In this document: in pieces, positions 10,681 through 30,800 of the stretch | Layout: each line of letters opens with the position of its first letter | Position numbering within the stretch: the stretch's first letter is position 1 | Origin: Halichondria panicea | Taxonomy: Eukaryota > Porifera > Demospongiae > Suberitida > Halichondriidae | NCBI RefSeq assembly: GCF_963675165.1 | Contig: NC_087381.1 | Location: 3,658,001-3,722,000 of the forward strand | Reading direction: 5' to 3' | DNA length: 64,000 nt | Made by a program: the position numbers and the translations under genes | Notes under the pieces: model-generated | What the model was told of the DNA's origin: nothing | Seen by the model: only the letters and a program-made list of their open reading frames with translations | Databases searched by the model: none

Positions 10681-11273
10681 TAGTTGGGCGGAGCCCGACC
10701 GTCCCTAACGGGAGGTCGGGTTGCAAGCCTATCTGGGATTTGTTCTAGCGCCACTATAGTGGCGCCCTATCAGATTGCAGCATTTTTCACGTGGCTTGGT
10801 TACACTTCCGCTTGCATCTAGTTTTTTTTTTTTTTTTTTTTTTTTTTCTTTATAATGTTTGATGCAGAGGAAGCATACAGGATATGACAAGGTAGCTAAA
10901 TGAAGCTAATAATGAAGTCAGTCCATAACCAAAAAGTAAAGGTGCAGGTGCAGGTGTACTTAAGTGAAAAAAAGAAAAAAAGGAAAAAAAAAAAAAATTT
11001 TAACTTATTGCTATAATTTTGACAGGGATAATTTAAAAGCAGATGGGCTAGGGCTACTGATAACATTTAGGGGAAGGGAATTCCAAATGGGGATTACTTG
11101 CAAAACCACATGCAGTATTGCTGTGCCATCCTGTGGTTTACACGTCATCAAGTCGGTTAACACCCACTTGAGAATAATAATATTCATAGCAGTACTACAT
11201 AATGCGCAGAACAAATTCCAGATAGGCTTGCAACCCGACCTCCCGTCAGTGACGGTCGGGCTCCGCCCAACTA
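10681..11273. mobile_element. MITE of the TAGTTGGG family with 9-bp target duplication
   Basis: Inverted ends of about 65-75 bp start TAGTTGGGCGGAGCCCGACC. The flanks are the perfect 9-bp direct duplication CCTCGCCCA (10672-10680 and 11274-11282). Each TIR itself contains an inner palindrome (CGACCGTC..GACGGGAGGTCGGG). The interior holds a 27-T tract near 10820 and an A-rich tract near 10970. The open frames across it are not conserved genes. The target-duplication length suggests a Mutator-like origin (inferred). Confidence 0.88.
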
Positions 11274-11299
11274 CCTCGCCCACACGTACATACACAGTT

Positions 11300-12140
11300 T
11301 CTTCAAGGTGGTTCTGTCTGACAGCAAGCCACCAACATTCAAGGTGTTAAAGGTTTACCTTGCACATGCTGTACATGTGCCTTCTGTGAAAGGTGAGTAT
11401 GTAGATCACTGGTATGTGTATGTAGCTAGAGCTTATATCGTTGCAGAGGTGTAGGAATGGAAGGTGGTGCTGAGGGAGGTGGCCAATCTATCTATCTTAG
11501 CTAGCTAGCTATTCAATGAGCAACTAGATAAGGTAGCTTGAGACAAGGGAATGCTCCAGCACCCTTGCCTCCTATACGCCCTTGTGATGTATAGATTCTA
11601 TGTGTTGTTTATAATAAATATGCATGCAGTGGGATCTGGGAATAGTCTAGTACTACATGTATATATTTCGTGCAACTGAAACTGCCACAATGGGTGGGTT
11701 AGTAGGATTTATACGTAGTACCATTCTGTATCGACTTCATTGGAAGCTTAAGGTTAATGATGTCATTCTAGCTGTTAAACAAACAGAAAATATTACTGTG
11801 TACTGTATTTGATTTGTATTCCGTAGCACTAAACGGCATATGCATGGCACATGACGTTGTGCATATCTGGAATGCTAAAGTTGACCTATTCATAATTGTC
11901 TCGTGGTATGGGCTGATAAGGCCTGTATCCGTGGTATGATACTGTGTGGGTGGGTCGGTAACTTACAAATACTGTCTTAAATTCCCAGTCATCCGACCAC
12001 GCTTTAAGTGACACCACTATAATTATGACTGTGTTAACTGTTGTTCATTCTTTCTACAAGAATGTTTTTTCAATTTCACTGTTTTTGACTTCAAGCTAGT
12101 GTCCTCATGCATGGGGAAATACGTAATTGTTCATCCAAAG
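11300..12140. other. Intergenic, no gene seen
   Basis: Unique AT-rich sequence between the MITE cluster and MELK. No ORF with coding features, no RNA gene, and no repeat that could be paired. Confidence 0.4.
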
Positions 12141-12143
12141 TTT

Positions 12144-12180
12144 ACAATTTGAAGAGTATAATAATTACTCTTCAAATTGT
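12144..12180. promoter_or_regulatory. 15-bp perfect hairpin upstream of MELK
   Basis: ACAATTTGAAGAGTA and TACTCTTCAAATTGT are perfect inverse complements separated by 7 bp. The hairpin sits about 110 bp before the MELK ATG, so it lies in the promoter or 5' UTR. A regulatory role is only inferred from position. It may equally be a solo foldback insertion. Confidence 0.4.
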
Positions 12181-12291
12181 GTGTATTATGTGCTTCAATG
12201 ACAACTGCATGTACCAATTTTTTCATCGTGCAGGGTGTATATACTCTAACCGTTTCTTCTCCAATTAAATTGCTGCTGGCTGATACTGAGA

Positions 12292-20321
<8,030 letters not shown>

Positions 20322-20942
20322 CTGTCCACCCTCACTTGTTTTTTGTTTTTTAGAAAGTTATACAACCGAACTATACAGTTTTTACTCTTTTTTTATGTAG
20401 CAAACAATGCACCGTATAATTGTAGAATAATAATTGTACTGTACATGTATAGACATAATAATACATCTCTATTTCTCAAAAATTAATAATGATATATACC
20501 TACTCTAGATCTCAACAACTGAATCAGAGATGCATGCATGTATAATCACACTAGCTAGCTTGCATGTCCAATGCATGATTATATAAATTATAAGCATGCA
20601 TGCACAACTTATTTTGACAGTTATATAATATTATTATGATTTGCTGTATGTAACTTTTAGCACTTTGTGATACCTCATGAGATGAGTACGTACGGTGCTG
20701 CATTGCATTATTGTGATTTGCAAGCTGCATGTGTAGACTATATAATTATAATAATTATGTGTATATGCCTTACTTATTATTTATATTAGCCAACTTCTAT
20801 ACTTATAGACTAGAGGGTGCATGCTGGAGTAACAAAAATTAATTAGCATGTAATAATGATCTTTCTGACCTGCCTTTTTTCAACCTGATACTGGTGATCT
20901 TTACCAGTCTTGTACAGGTAGCAGATAATTAATACAAGCACA
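20322..20942. other. MELK 3' region and lipocalin promoter, AT-rich
   Basis: No ORF. Many TGCATGCATG and ATAATTAT runs. Nothing further could be supported. Confidence 0.4.
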
Positions 20943-21566
20943 ATGTCATCCTTCTTGCAGAAACTTATCCTTGTTGGCCTTGTGTCTGCTGCACTAACTG
21001 AGGCTACCTTTAACTACACTCGTTGTCCAGCAGCGTGGGAGCTCCAATCAGACACTGTGAAGAGGAGTTTCAATCTAACTAAGTTCCAAGGCACCTACTA
21101 TGAGCTTGCACTTCATGACTACACCCAACACCCCATCTGTCCTTCTCCCACATGCATGAGGTCTCACAAAGTAGTCGATTACAAGTTACAGCAAGTCAAC
21201 GACACGTTTGACCTCAACTGTATTGGACACAATTTTGCTAACTATTTTTATTTCAATCTCACAAAAACACCAGGATACTTTCGTGGAACGTGGACGTTCA
21301 TTCCCGGTGTTCTGTTCCCGGACACGGTGGTAGATGTGTACGAGAATTCTGGCGGTGTATATGAGTGGGTGATAGAGTTTCAGTGTGTGGAGAAGCTGGG
21401 TCGTGTCTGGTTTGTCGGGATAAACTGGTATTGTCGGGAGAATCAAGTGAGTGAGGAATATTATCAGAATTTGCTAAAGGTTGCTCGCTCGAGAGGACTA
21501 GATTTTTACATGGACAAGGGGGAGGGAGTGTTCAGAATTGACCAGAAGAACTGCACGTATACCTAA
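20943..21566 (+). CDS. Secreted lipocalin-like protein, single exon, 207 aa
   Basis: Residues 1-21 form a signal peptide (MSSFLQKLILVGLVSAALTE, then AT). The mature part has a lipocalin-type first strand, KFQGTYYELALHD (about 47-59), corresponding to the GxWYE motif with Tyr in place of Trp. A beta-rich body of about 100 residues follows with GTWTFIPGV and GRVWFVGINWYC, then a C-terminal helix (SEEYYQNLLKVARSRGL). Seven cysteines and several N-glycosylation sequons (NYT, NLT, NDT, NCT) fit an extracellular protein. Lipocalins of this apolipoprotein-D/de-epoxidase-like type bind small hydrophobic ligands, but the ligand is unknown. No intron is needed, unlike every neighbouring gene except the 58.4-kb gene. 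An intronless retrogene origin is possible. Confidence 0.7.
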   Translation: MSSFLQKLILVGLVSAALTEATFNYTRCPAAWELQSDTVKRSFNLTKFQGTYYELALHDYTQHPICPSPTCMRSHKVVDYKLQQVNDTFDLNCIGHNFANYFYFNLTKTPGYFRGTWTFIPGVLFPDTVVDVYENSGGVYEWVIEFQCVEKLGRVWFVGINWYCRENQVSEEYYQNLLKVARSRGLDFYMDKGEGVFRIDQKNCTYT

Positions 21567-22440
21567 AGAGTAAATCATAGATAAAATAATTTAATGTTTA
21601 TCTATGAGTCAATGGAATAGTTATGACTTTAGTTATAGTGATGTCATGACCAATGCATGTGTGTGCGTGCACTTTGTTATCGATGATGAGTGCTGGTGAA
21701 AAGTCAAATTCGAAGCTATAATGCTTAGGTGCAAATTAATGAATATAAGTTTATCCACAGAGGGAAAGCTCGCATACAGTCAACAATGCCTTACACCTTC
21801 GCTACAAACACGTAAATTTAAAAGTAACAAAAACGAAAGTACGAGTAAGATCAGTGCTATATTATACAAATTACAGGTACCTAGAGTCTATGCATGCATG
21901 ATGTTGTAAGGTGAAACTATATATAAGCCTACAGTATAATTGTTGGGTGTAGCGTTCCATAGGAAAACACTTGGAAAAGCTGTAGCTATTTTAAGCTCTA
22001 TGTTTCAACTAGCGTATTTACAAAGGAAGACTACATGTGGAATGATCGAGTATTTAAATTTGTCTTACTATAACGGATACCTTTGGGGAACAATGTTTTG
22101 GCCTTATACAGAGGTGGCCTTTGTTGAGAGGTTGATTTGTACACAAACTGTTCATTTGGGACCTGACCGTTATATAACAGCTGGCCTTTATTCAGAGGTG
22201 GTTGTTAACAGGCTGTTAACTTTAACATAGAATAAGAGGTAATATCTTGAGCATAATCTACCAACCCCTTATCATGACGACGTGTACCGGTCGGTATGAT
22301 TATTGCGTGCAAAATTCTGCATTAGGATCATGCACATGCAAGCAGGACTTTAATAGCAGGTGCTCAATTTAAAAGGACACAATTATAAGAATCAATAAAA
22401 GATCACAGCACTGGGATTCCCCCTCTCAATAAAAGTCATC
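21567..22440. other. Intergenic, no gene seen
   Basis: Convergent 3' ends of the lipocalin gene (plus) and CISD2 (minus). Short open frames here show no coding features. Confidence 0.4.
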
Positions 22441-22444
22441 ATGG

Positions 22445-24574
22445 TTATTTCTTATTTCTGCAGAGCACCGCAGGGCCAACGTTGTCCCCAGTCTCCTTGT
22501 TGTGATTTTTGTGTGCACCGTCACAATACGGAAACTACAAGAAAAAAAGAAATGACCAAATTAATAGTGCATACCATTAACCCAGAGTGCATAAGAAGAG
22601 AAGAGTGTCGAACCGATTACCTCTATACAAAGTGACGTGACATCCTGTCAATTGCACGTGAGCAACTCGCAATTGATGATGTTTGCGCATAATTACGCAA
22701 CGCACAGAATTTATTAATAGTGAGTAAAGAGTGCAAGTGAAGAGGATGAACCCGACTATTGTTAGATGATTTTTGTGAAGAGATCGTCTCCTATCAGTGT
22801 GCAGTGGGCAGCTCCATGAGCTCTGAACGTTGAACGCTAACGACTAGCTTGTTGACTGCAATTGTTTACAATGAATTCCAGAATTGGAGAGGAGCTAGAA
22901 ACAAAAGTCTATGTGTGATGGCTTGAAGAATGATCAAGGATAGAAGCAACTACATGTAGATCTACAATGTATATAGTATTTTGTATTTCCTGTCAAAAGG
23001 GGTTTAAGTATATTTCAGAGAAAGAATTGTCCACTTTTAGAGCATCATCTGAAAATAATTATAAACTGCAAAATCTATCGCAATAGGTGTTTCTACATGT
23101 ACGTCACAATGCTGAGAGCTGTACGAATATTAATTCATACGAAAATTTGTACCACGAAAATTACGCGCTTATCCACCTTAATTAAATTTTCGCGGATATT
23201 AATTTCAGAGTAAAATCACAAACATTTTTATACTCGCAAATAATTGTAAAATACAATGAATCTCATTAAAATCACTTGCGAGTAATTAGAAACGCTATGA
23301 ATAACACAACTTGAGCAGAATTTAGCAGAATAAGCTAAACAGAGAAATCGCAGGCAAATCTACCTGTGAAAATATGTCACCTTAAGGTATGTTCTTTCAA
23401 ATAAGGCAACGCTTTTTAATAATTACGCTAGATAGTAGCAAATCTATATTGTGCTATGATTATAGGAGAAATGTCCAGATGGCGAATAATTAGAAGGAGC
23501 TATTTCAAAGTATGGCGGTAACTTCAGTTTTACTTGCCACTTACCAATTCATTTTTTTCGTCTTGAACAGTTCATTGACAGACAGTACTGTATTTACTTG
23601 ATTAAACGCCCATCTCGTTTAAACGCCCATGGTAAAAGCTCTGTCTTTGTCAATAAACGCCCATCTATGGGCGTGGCACTGTGGGTGGAGCTGAATTAGC
23701 ACGTGAAACCAGTTGCAAGCACGGTACATGTAGCATAGAATATAGATACTTTTTATGTTGGCAGAGAGCTATAGAGAGAGATATACCAACACAGAGGGCC
23801 ACTCCTATGACTTGAAGCTGAGAGCTGTGGCAGCAGCCAAAAAGAGCATAATAACTGCTGCTGTGCAAGAGTTTGGAGTAGACATGACCAATAAACGCCC
23901 ATTTCGAATAAGCGCCCATCTTGTTTAAACGCCCCCTTTACAGACTTCGATATGAAATAAACGCCCGGGCATTTAATCAAATAAATACAGTAACTCTTTT
24001 TACATTACGACCAGCGGAGGACGGAATATTTCACAATACTGGGCTAGCTGGCTAAAGTTCAGAACGACCAGATATTCTCAAAATCTGGGCAGACCATCTT
24101 TCTTGACAGACCCCTCTACTAGGATTAATAATAATCGGCCAGGTATTGGAATGAGATGCATCACTGACCTTGGCAGACTTCCAGCAACGACACAAGGATA
24201 CCTTATCCCCGAGATCCTCAATGTCAAACTTGTCCGCTACCTTAGGTTCATCCTTTCTTATTTTCTTGTTGATTTTCGGACGTGGCTGCTTGGGACGAGA
24301 CACAAAGTTGAGGAAGGGAGAGAAGATAAGGTAGAGAAGTATCAGAAGAAAAACAAAGAATGGCAATAGCTCCAGCCACTCTGCTCGATTTAGAGCACTG
24401 AAACCAGCGAGCGATTTGGGAAGGGGAATGGATTTCAAGTAGCCAGGCAACTGAACCTAGAGGGTTTACAGTTGCAAAAAAATTAAAATAGGTACACCTA
24501 GGTCTATACACGTAGCTATGGTAGTACACACACCTACTGAGTCTTACCTTAAAGTAACGCCAAACAGCTTCCAT
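22445..24574 (-). CDS. CISD2: CISD2-like CDGSH iron-sulfur protein (NAF-1/Miner1), 3 exons, 134 aa
   Basis: Homodimeric 2Fe-2S protein of the ER and mitochondrial outer membrane, involved in calcium, iron and autophagy control. Exons: 24574-24548 (MEAVWRYFK), 24456-24169 and 22534-22445. Exon 2 encodes VQLPGYLKSIPLP, a membrane helix (LLPFFVFLLILLYLIF, about 41-56), and a basic stretch leading to IEDLGDKVSLCRCWKSAK. Exon 3 encodes FPYCDGAHKNHNKETGDNVGPAVLC. The cluster ligands are all present: Cys98, Cys100, Cys109 and His113, in the 3Cys-1His pattern. Length matches human CISD2 (135 aa), and the N-terminal VQLPGYLK segment points to CISD2 rather than CISD1. Exon 3 is only 29 codons and lies 1.6 kb downstream across an intron carrying a pogo-like MITE, so simple ORF calling misses it. 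Read-through of exon 2 without splicing would lose the cluster. Confidence 0.95.
23585..23993 (+). mobile_element. Non-autonomous pogo/Tigger-like element, copy 2, in a CISD2 intron
   Basis: It starts TACTGTATTTACTTGATTAA and ends with the inverse TACTGTATTTATTTGATTAA. It shares with copy 1 (9146-9528) the CGCCCATCTCGTTTAAACG blocks and the central relic beginning YDLKLRAVAAAKKSIITAA. It is about 85% identical to copy 1. It also carries GGGCGTGGCACTGTGGGTGG near the left arm. Confidence 0.7.
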
Positions 24575-24826
24575 TTTCTAAGCACACAGTGCAGTACAGA
24601 TTTCACAGAGTGACCAGTACACGTGTACATAACATAAATCAAGGGTCCCCAGACCGGTTTTTTTTTATAATTATAAACTAAGTTCCATTAGAGAAACATC
24701 GGTCTGAGAAAACGAGATCTGCCACACCCCAGCAACAACGTGTGTGGTAAACTAGCGGGACACGCCCATGTTTACAGCATTTCTCACTGCAGCTATTGCA
24801 TGCAGTCATTTGTTTTGAAGTAGAAA
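24575..24826. promoter_or_regulatory. Head-to-head CISD2 / espin-like promoter interval
   Basis: Only 252 bp separate the two divergent ATGs. This implies a shared, bidirectional core promoter. No clear TATA box was identified. A local GC-richer stretch lies at 24720-24790. Confidence 0.6.
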
Positions 24827-27800
24827 ATGGGTGATCCACTCTATGCAAGACTGAATGCAAGAGGCCACAAGCAGTTCAAAGGCTCCGAATCTATTGAGTT
24901 TGAAGAGAGCTATCCTGACTATAACAAAATCGGTTTGCCTGCACACAAGGCCGCTTTGGATGGCAATCTGTCCTGTCTAAGGGACTACTTTTTGAGCAAG
25001 CACCAACAGGATGAGGGAGTACCTTCCAGAGATGTGAATGGTGCTACTCCAGTGCACCTTGCTTCACGTACTAATCGTATTGAAGTTGTCAGGTAAGTGC
25101 AAAGAGCTATAGCTGCAACCAGCCCCACCCCCTTTTTGTGATTCAGCACATACACATAATAAAAGCACTACGATGCCTGGTGGAAACTGCATGTATAATT
25201 GCACGTTTTTGAAAAATGGGAGGAAGTAGGGTTGGATACCAAAAAGGACATAAATGCACAGTGCTCAACACTTTTATTCTTGTGTTGCGAAAATTCTGCA
25301 AACTCAATTATGTAGATAAAAAAGATATACCCACACCATCTACTTACGTAGGTGGTTGTTGCGCTTCACTGATCTTTCACCCATCATGGCAGCAAAACAT
25401 GGTGAAACACCAGCTCACGTAGCAGCTGCTCAGGGTAATGTAGACTGCCTCAAGGTGAGTATAATTATATTTGACATGCAATCAAGTACAGAAAGCTCAA
25501 CTTCGCAGTGCAGTTTTGAGTATATATAGATAGCTAGATCTTGATCAACGGACTGTCAGTTTTATGTGAGGCATTCATTTTTCAGGTAATGGTTACTGCT
25601 GAAGGCAAGAGTGACATTAAAAGTGGTCTTGCAAGTGCTGTTGACAATTCAGGTGAAGCTCATTTGTGTTTGGGCATTGCATATTTATATGCCACACATG
25701 CACTTTCAAATAAATACTACATGGATCTTGCTTTAGGCTATACTGCACTCCATTTGGCTATTGTCAAGTTCCGGAATGACTGTGCCAAGTTACTCATTGC
25801 TGAGCTCGGAGTGAAAGGAGTAGGTACTATCAATGAGTCTGGCATCACAGCAGCCCATGTGGCAGCTTCATCAGGTGTGCATAATTATTTTGTGGAGTTC
25901 ATTTAATATCATGACGTTGTACTGCATGCATGGTTGTTTCATTTTGTCAACACTGAGTATAGCTGTATATATATAATACGTATTATTATAATTATGCACG
26001 TATTATAGCCTCAATTATCGTCTCCAATATTTTACAGGTAACATTGACATCTTGAAACTACTCAGTCAGAAGCACAAAAAGTTAATGATTCAAGAGGCAG
26101 CAGATGGTAAATTATTGTCACAACAAAGAATAAATATTTTATCAACTTTACATGCATGCAGGCACGACTCCAGTGTACTTTGCAGCCCAAGAAGGACGAC
26201 TAGAAGCACTCAAGTTCCTTGCCACCAAGCTGAAGTGTGATTTGACTACTGCAAGCAATGATGGACTGAAACCAATCCATGCTGCTTCACAATGTGGCCA
26301 CACACACATTATCAAGGTTTGTGTCACTTATTTCTCATATCTACTGTATGCATGACCGATCTCTTATACTCATTCTGTGCAGTTCATCGTATCTCACCTT
26401 GGCAACCCAACAGTGTTTGATGCAACCCCTGATGGGGCTACATCACTCCACTTTGCTGCATGTGAGTATGTACATGCTGACCATACAGTGAGGCTCAGCA
26501 CATTGTTACTTGTATGCTGCTGTATAGTTGGGATGCATAGTTAATCAATTTCAATTCTTTAACAATGCAGCCTCTGGTCAGATAGCGACAGCTCGCTGGC
26601 TGCTCAACTGTGATCTGACAGGCTCACTGATCTCTAGTAAAGATAAAAATGGAGACACTGCTGCACATGATGCAGCCGAGAGTGGGTAAGTTATCAGTGG
26701 TATATGAGCATCATTTTGTGTTCTGTATTTTATCAGGAGCCCCTGCCCTTCCCTATTTATGGACTCCTGATTTATAATACCTCATGCATTATTTTTCCCG
26801 ATATCAACTTTACAAGAATACTTTTACGGATCACAATTTACTCTATTAAATAGCGATGATGCAGAGTTTGGCAAATGCTGTTCCTCGTTTACTAAAGCAG
26901 TTCAACACTCTTACTCTTACCTCTCTTACCAATCAGTATATACATTCATGCCTGCATGCAATTTCTGTGTACTGGTTCTATTATAGGATGAGCTCGTAAA
27001 TAAAGCATGATGTCCATGAATAATGCTACATCTTTAAAAACAACCTATTGAATATCATTTTCTCTGCAATCAGGCAAACCTCTATGCTGAAGTGTCTATT
27101 GGAGAGTGGTGCTGATCTATATGCAATCAACAGTGTAAGTCACTATAGTTTTGCATCAATTGCTTTCCAAAATATCTGAATTTTCACTATATACATGCAG
27201 GAGGGGAATACGCCATATTCCCTTGCACTTAGTGGACAGTATAGTGAAACCGCTAACTTTGTCATGACATTCGCATCCAAAGCTCCACAAAAACAAGAGA
27301 GCGGACCTACTAAGATGACTATCTATGACATGCAGGTGAGGTCAAAATAAAGGGATTGAGTCAGTGCGTATGTGTAGCAGCACACTCAGTATTTATAGCA
27401 TTATTATAATTATTATAGGCACAACGCACAACCTACATGATTGTACAGTGTACTCATATCCAGAAGTGACCTACCCAATGTCCGTTAGCCAATCTATGGG
27501 ACAAAGAAAATGCCCATAGTCCAGACGAGTCCATGTATTAATGTAGTTGTACTATGGATAGTGATGTCGATCCGTGCCTTGAAACTGTGTATATGCTATA
27601 ATTACATATATGTATACGTGTCAGTATGCTATTCAATCGTCATAGAGGGTTAATGTATAAAACATGCACACATAATACACAATGTTGGTGAGTATAATAA
27701 CAATATAATTTTATTTTATACTCACCAATATTGTGACACACACACCTAGAGGGCAAGATAGAACTCCTTGTCCTCACTTCTTTTCAATATACAGGGAGAT

Positions 27801-30800
27801 GTGGACATCGTTGACCTTGATGCTGCTAGTGCTATTACTGGACCAATTGATGCTGGAGGAAAAGATGAACCAGACACTACCACACCTCAGCTAGAGATAA
27901 AAAAACCAGACCCTATCGTTGTATCTCCGGCAAAGAAATCAGGCAGTAAGAAAGGAAAGAAAGAGAAGGAAAAGAAAGAGAAAGAAAAGAAAGAGAAAGA
28001 AAAGAAAGAGAAAGGAAAAGGTGAGGCGGGAATTACCATGGATTGCTTGTCACGGGCATTAAATGCTATTAGATCCCATTTGAGTGTATTTAGCAGGGAA
28101 CTATGAGCTATAGTACCGGTACTATAGATTGCTCTGGGCTACAAACTACAACATTGTATACATTGTATTGTGATTTACAATATTTACAAGAAGATACACA
28201 TGTAATAACATAAAAATTATTGTAGCTAGATACTTTGTCTAGTAATGAACTAGAATGAAAGAGAGAAGCTCTATAGTTTCTTTTTTTGGCTTTGTTCGAG
28301 AGTAGTAGGAGACGCTCGTTTTTTGGGCAGTGTGCTGTGCTTTTTTGCTACAAGGCTGCATGGGGGAGGAGCTGGATGTATGGAAGTGCTGGGATTCTAG
28401 CTTTGGCTTCTTCCTAAAGTTTCTTTCGCTTTGTTCAAGAGTAGTATAGGAGCCACTCGTTTGCTGGGCTTGTTTGCTGCAAATTCTAGCTTAGCCTCCT
28501 TCGCTTTGTGAGAGTAGTACGAGCCGCTCGCTTATTGAGAAGTGTGCTGGGCTTGTTTGCTGCAAAACTGGGGGAGGAGCTGGATGTTTCCGTTTTGTGG
28601 GTGGAGCTAGGACTATATCAAACTGAGGTGGAGAAACAAGGTTGACTTGAATAGAGCTAGAGACCACAGATTTAGTAGAGACACAGAGATGCCAACTTCA
28701 GATATTAGTTTTCAAAACTGAGAATAATGATGCAGTTGCTAGGTTGGCTGTTTATATAGGTTGACTGTTGCTAAGCTAGTGCATTTCTAGTAGCCAATAG
28801 GTTTTGGGATCTAAATCAGTTAGAACATGTGCATTCGGTATCTATGGTTATAGTGTCCCTCATCCCTCGGGCTAAAGCCCTCGAGCTTTGGGACACTATA
28901 ACACATAGATACCTCATGCCCATGTTCTAACTATAACGTATGCATGTAGAGATTTTATTATTGAGAGCAAGCATGGAGTACATGCATGCATATATGGATG
29001 GATGTCTGATTGTGTGTTGACGATTGTTGTGGTATAGCTATACATACGTATAGTTACTAGCTCACGGAACTTGTTGAGGATCTGATCTGCACATGCATGT
29101 ATGTAATTATTGTCAGCAAATAGACACTGTGCTCTCTTCATAACAGACAAGAAGATGAAGAAATCTAACTCTTCCTTCACAAACAATGTTGCTACCACTG
29201 AAGTGCTCAATTCTCTCGACAGCTCTACTCCAGACCAACCAGTGGTGGACGATAATCTTGACATGACCGAAGAAGACCTTGCCCAATTTCAGGTAGACAA
29301 CAAACCCCCGGAAGCAGAGATAGTTGTTCGCTATAGTGCTAAGGATCCACCACCTCCAATATCAAGCTACTCTACAGTTGGTGAACTGGCTGAGAGTGAC
29401 GCTCGAAAAAAGAAAAAGGATGGGCGTAAGCTTTCCAAATCGATTCAAAAGGCACTCAAGCCAGGAAAGAAGAAGGTATCCGATTCTAAGAAGCAATCTG
29501 CATCAAATATTAAAGAAGCATTATCTGGTCCAGAGATGGGATTTAAGCCTCAGTTCAAGACAAACCCTCTCCAGAAGATTCCAGGACTTCTTCCAGCCAC
29601 TCCGCCACCTACACCAGCCACTGGAGCGAGCATTGCACCTTCTGAAGAGAGTGAGTATGTGTACATACTAATAATCTGTATGTCAATCATGTGGATAAAC
29701 ACGGTAGCTCGACGTTCAAAGATTTGCTGTATATATACATTGAAGATCCTTGAGTGCCGTGCTATTTATACAGGGTGTAATAAATGACTTCTCTCACTAT
29801 ATAATACACAGCATATTCGAATGTCTACAATTGATTGTAGAGCAGTTTTAAATGATAGTGATGTCTCCTGAATAAACTAGTGTTCAAGCTGGCGCTGTGC
29901 TAATGCCTCTCGCCATGTTTTTGCTTTCGCTCAAAAGTATTACAGTGTTATATTAGTTTCTACAATGAATTTTATATTAAAGTTAGCTTATCTATATAAA
30001 GTCACTGAGAAGAAAAGACTTATTTACATGCATCTATTATTTATTGTATTATGTGGCTTACCAGGACCTCAAGAAAGAAGAAAATTGATTCTTCCAGGAT
30101 CTGTAGTTCAGTGTATATAATATCTAAGAAGAAAAGACCTGTGTACATGCATATTGTTATCTATATTGTTATATGGTAGTGTTTTGTGTCTTACCAGGCC
30201 CTCAAGACAAAGATGATTCTGCCAGGAGGATCTGGATCTGGATCTGGATCTTGGATATTATTTTCTCACACATGGGGAATGAGCGCGCATGCGCATTACA
30301 TCCACAGGAATAATTAAAGGGTGTGTCCAAAGAGATCAATTTCACAAATGGCTACTGCTAGCTAGCTGTTTTAACAGATATTTTCTGAGTATTGTAGCTA
30401 ACAAAAAGCTAGCGCTTTAGTGCAAGGCTAACTCATATGTTGAATAGAAAGTTTGTGCGGACAGATGATGCTATGAAAGATTCTGAAGAGATCGCAACAG
30501 CCTTCAATGTGAGTCAAACTAGCCATAACTCGAGAAAGAAGCTTTAGTTTGCTAATCCACGAATCAAAATCCAAGAGAACGTGGCTAGAAGCCTATAGAA
30601 GCTGTTAGCTTTCGTCGCATTGCAACCGTTGAGCAGTTACAGCTGGAACAGACACACAGACACACAGATACACACACACAGTCAGCTTTACCGTATCCCT
30701 CGTGCGGCTACGCCTCGAGGCATAACAAAGCATTCACTAAGTCTTTTAGCTCCCATACAGAGCTGTATTATGATGATCTTAATAATAATAAGTGACCAAA

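Noticed and set aside
10964-11350. 128-aa and 94-aa frames over the TAGTTGGG MITE
   Set aside because: Both cross the TIR and the element boundary, so they cannot be one conserved gene.
27768-28106. Stand-alone Lys/Glu-repeat protein
   Set aside because: It starts after an acceptor, ends at a donor and joins in phase to the ankyrin and C-terminal exons, so it is one exon of the espin-like gene.
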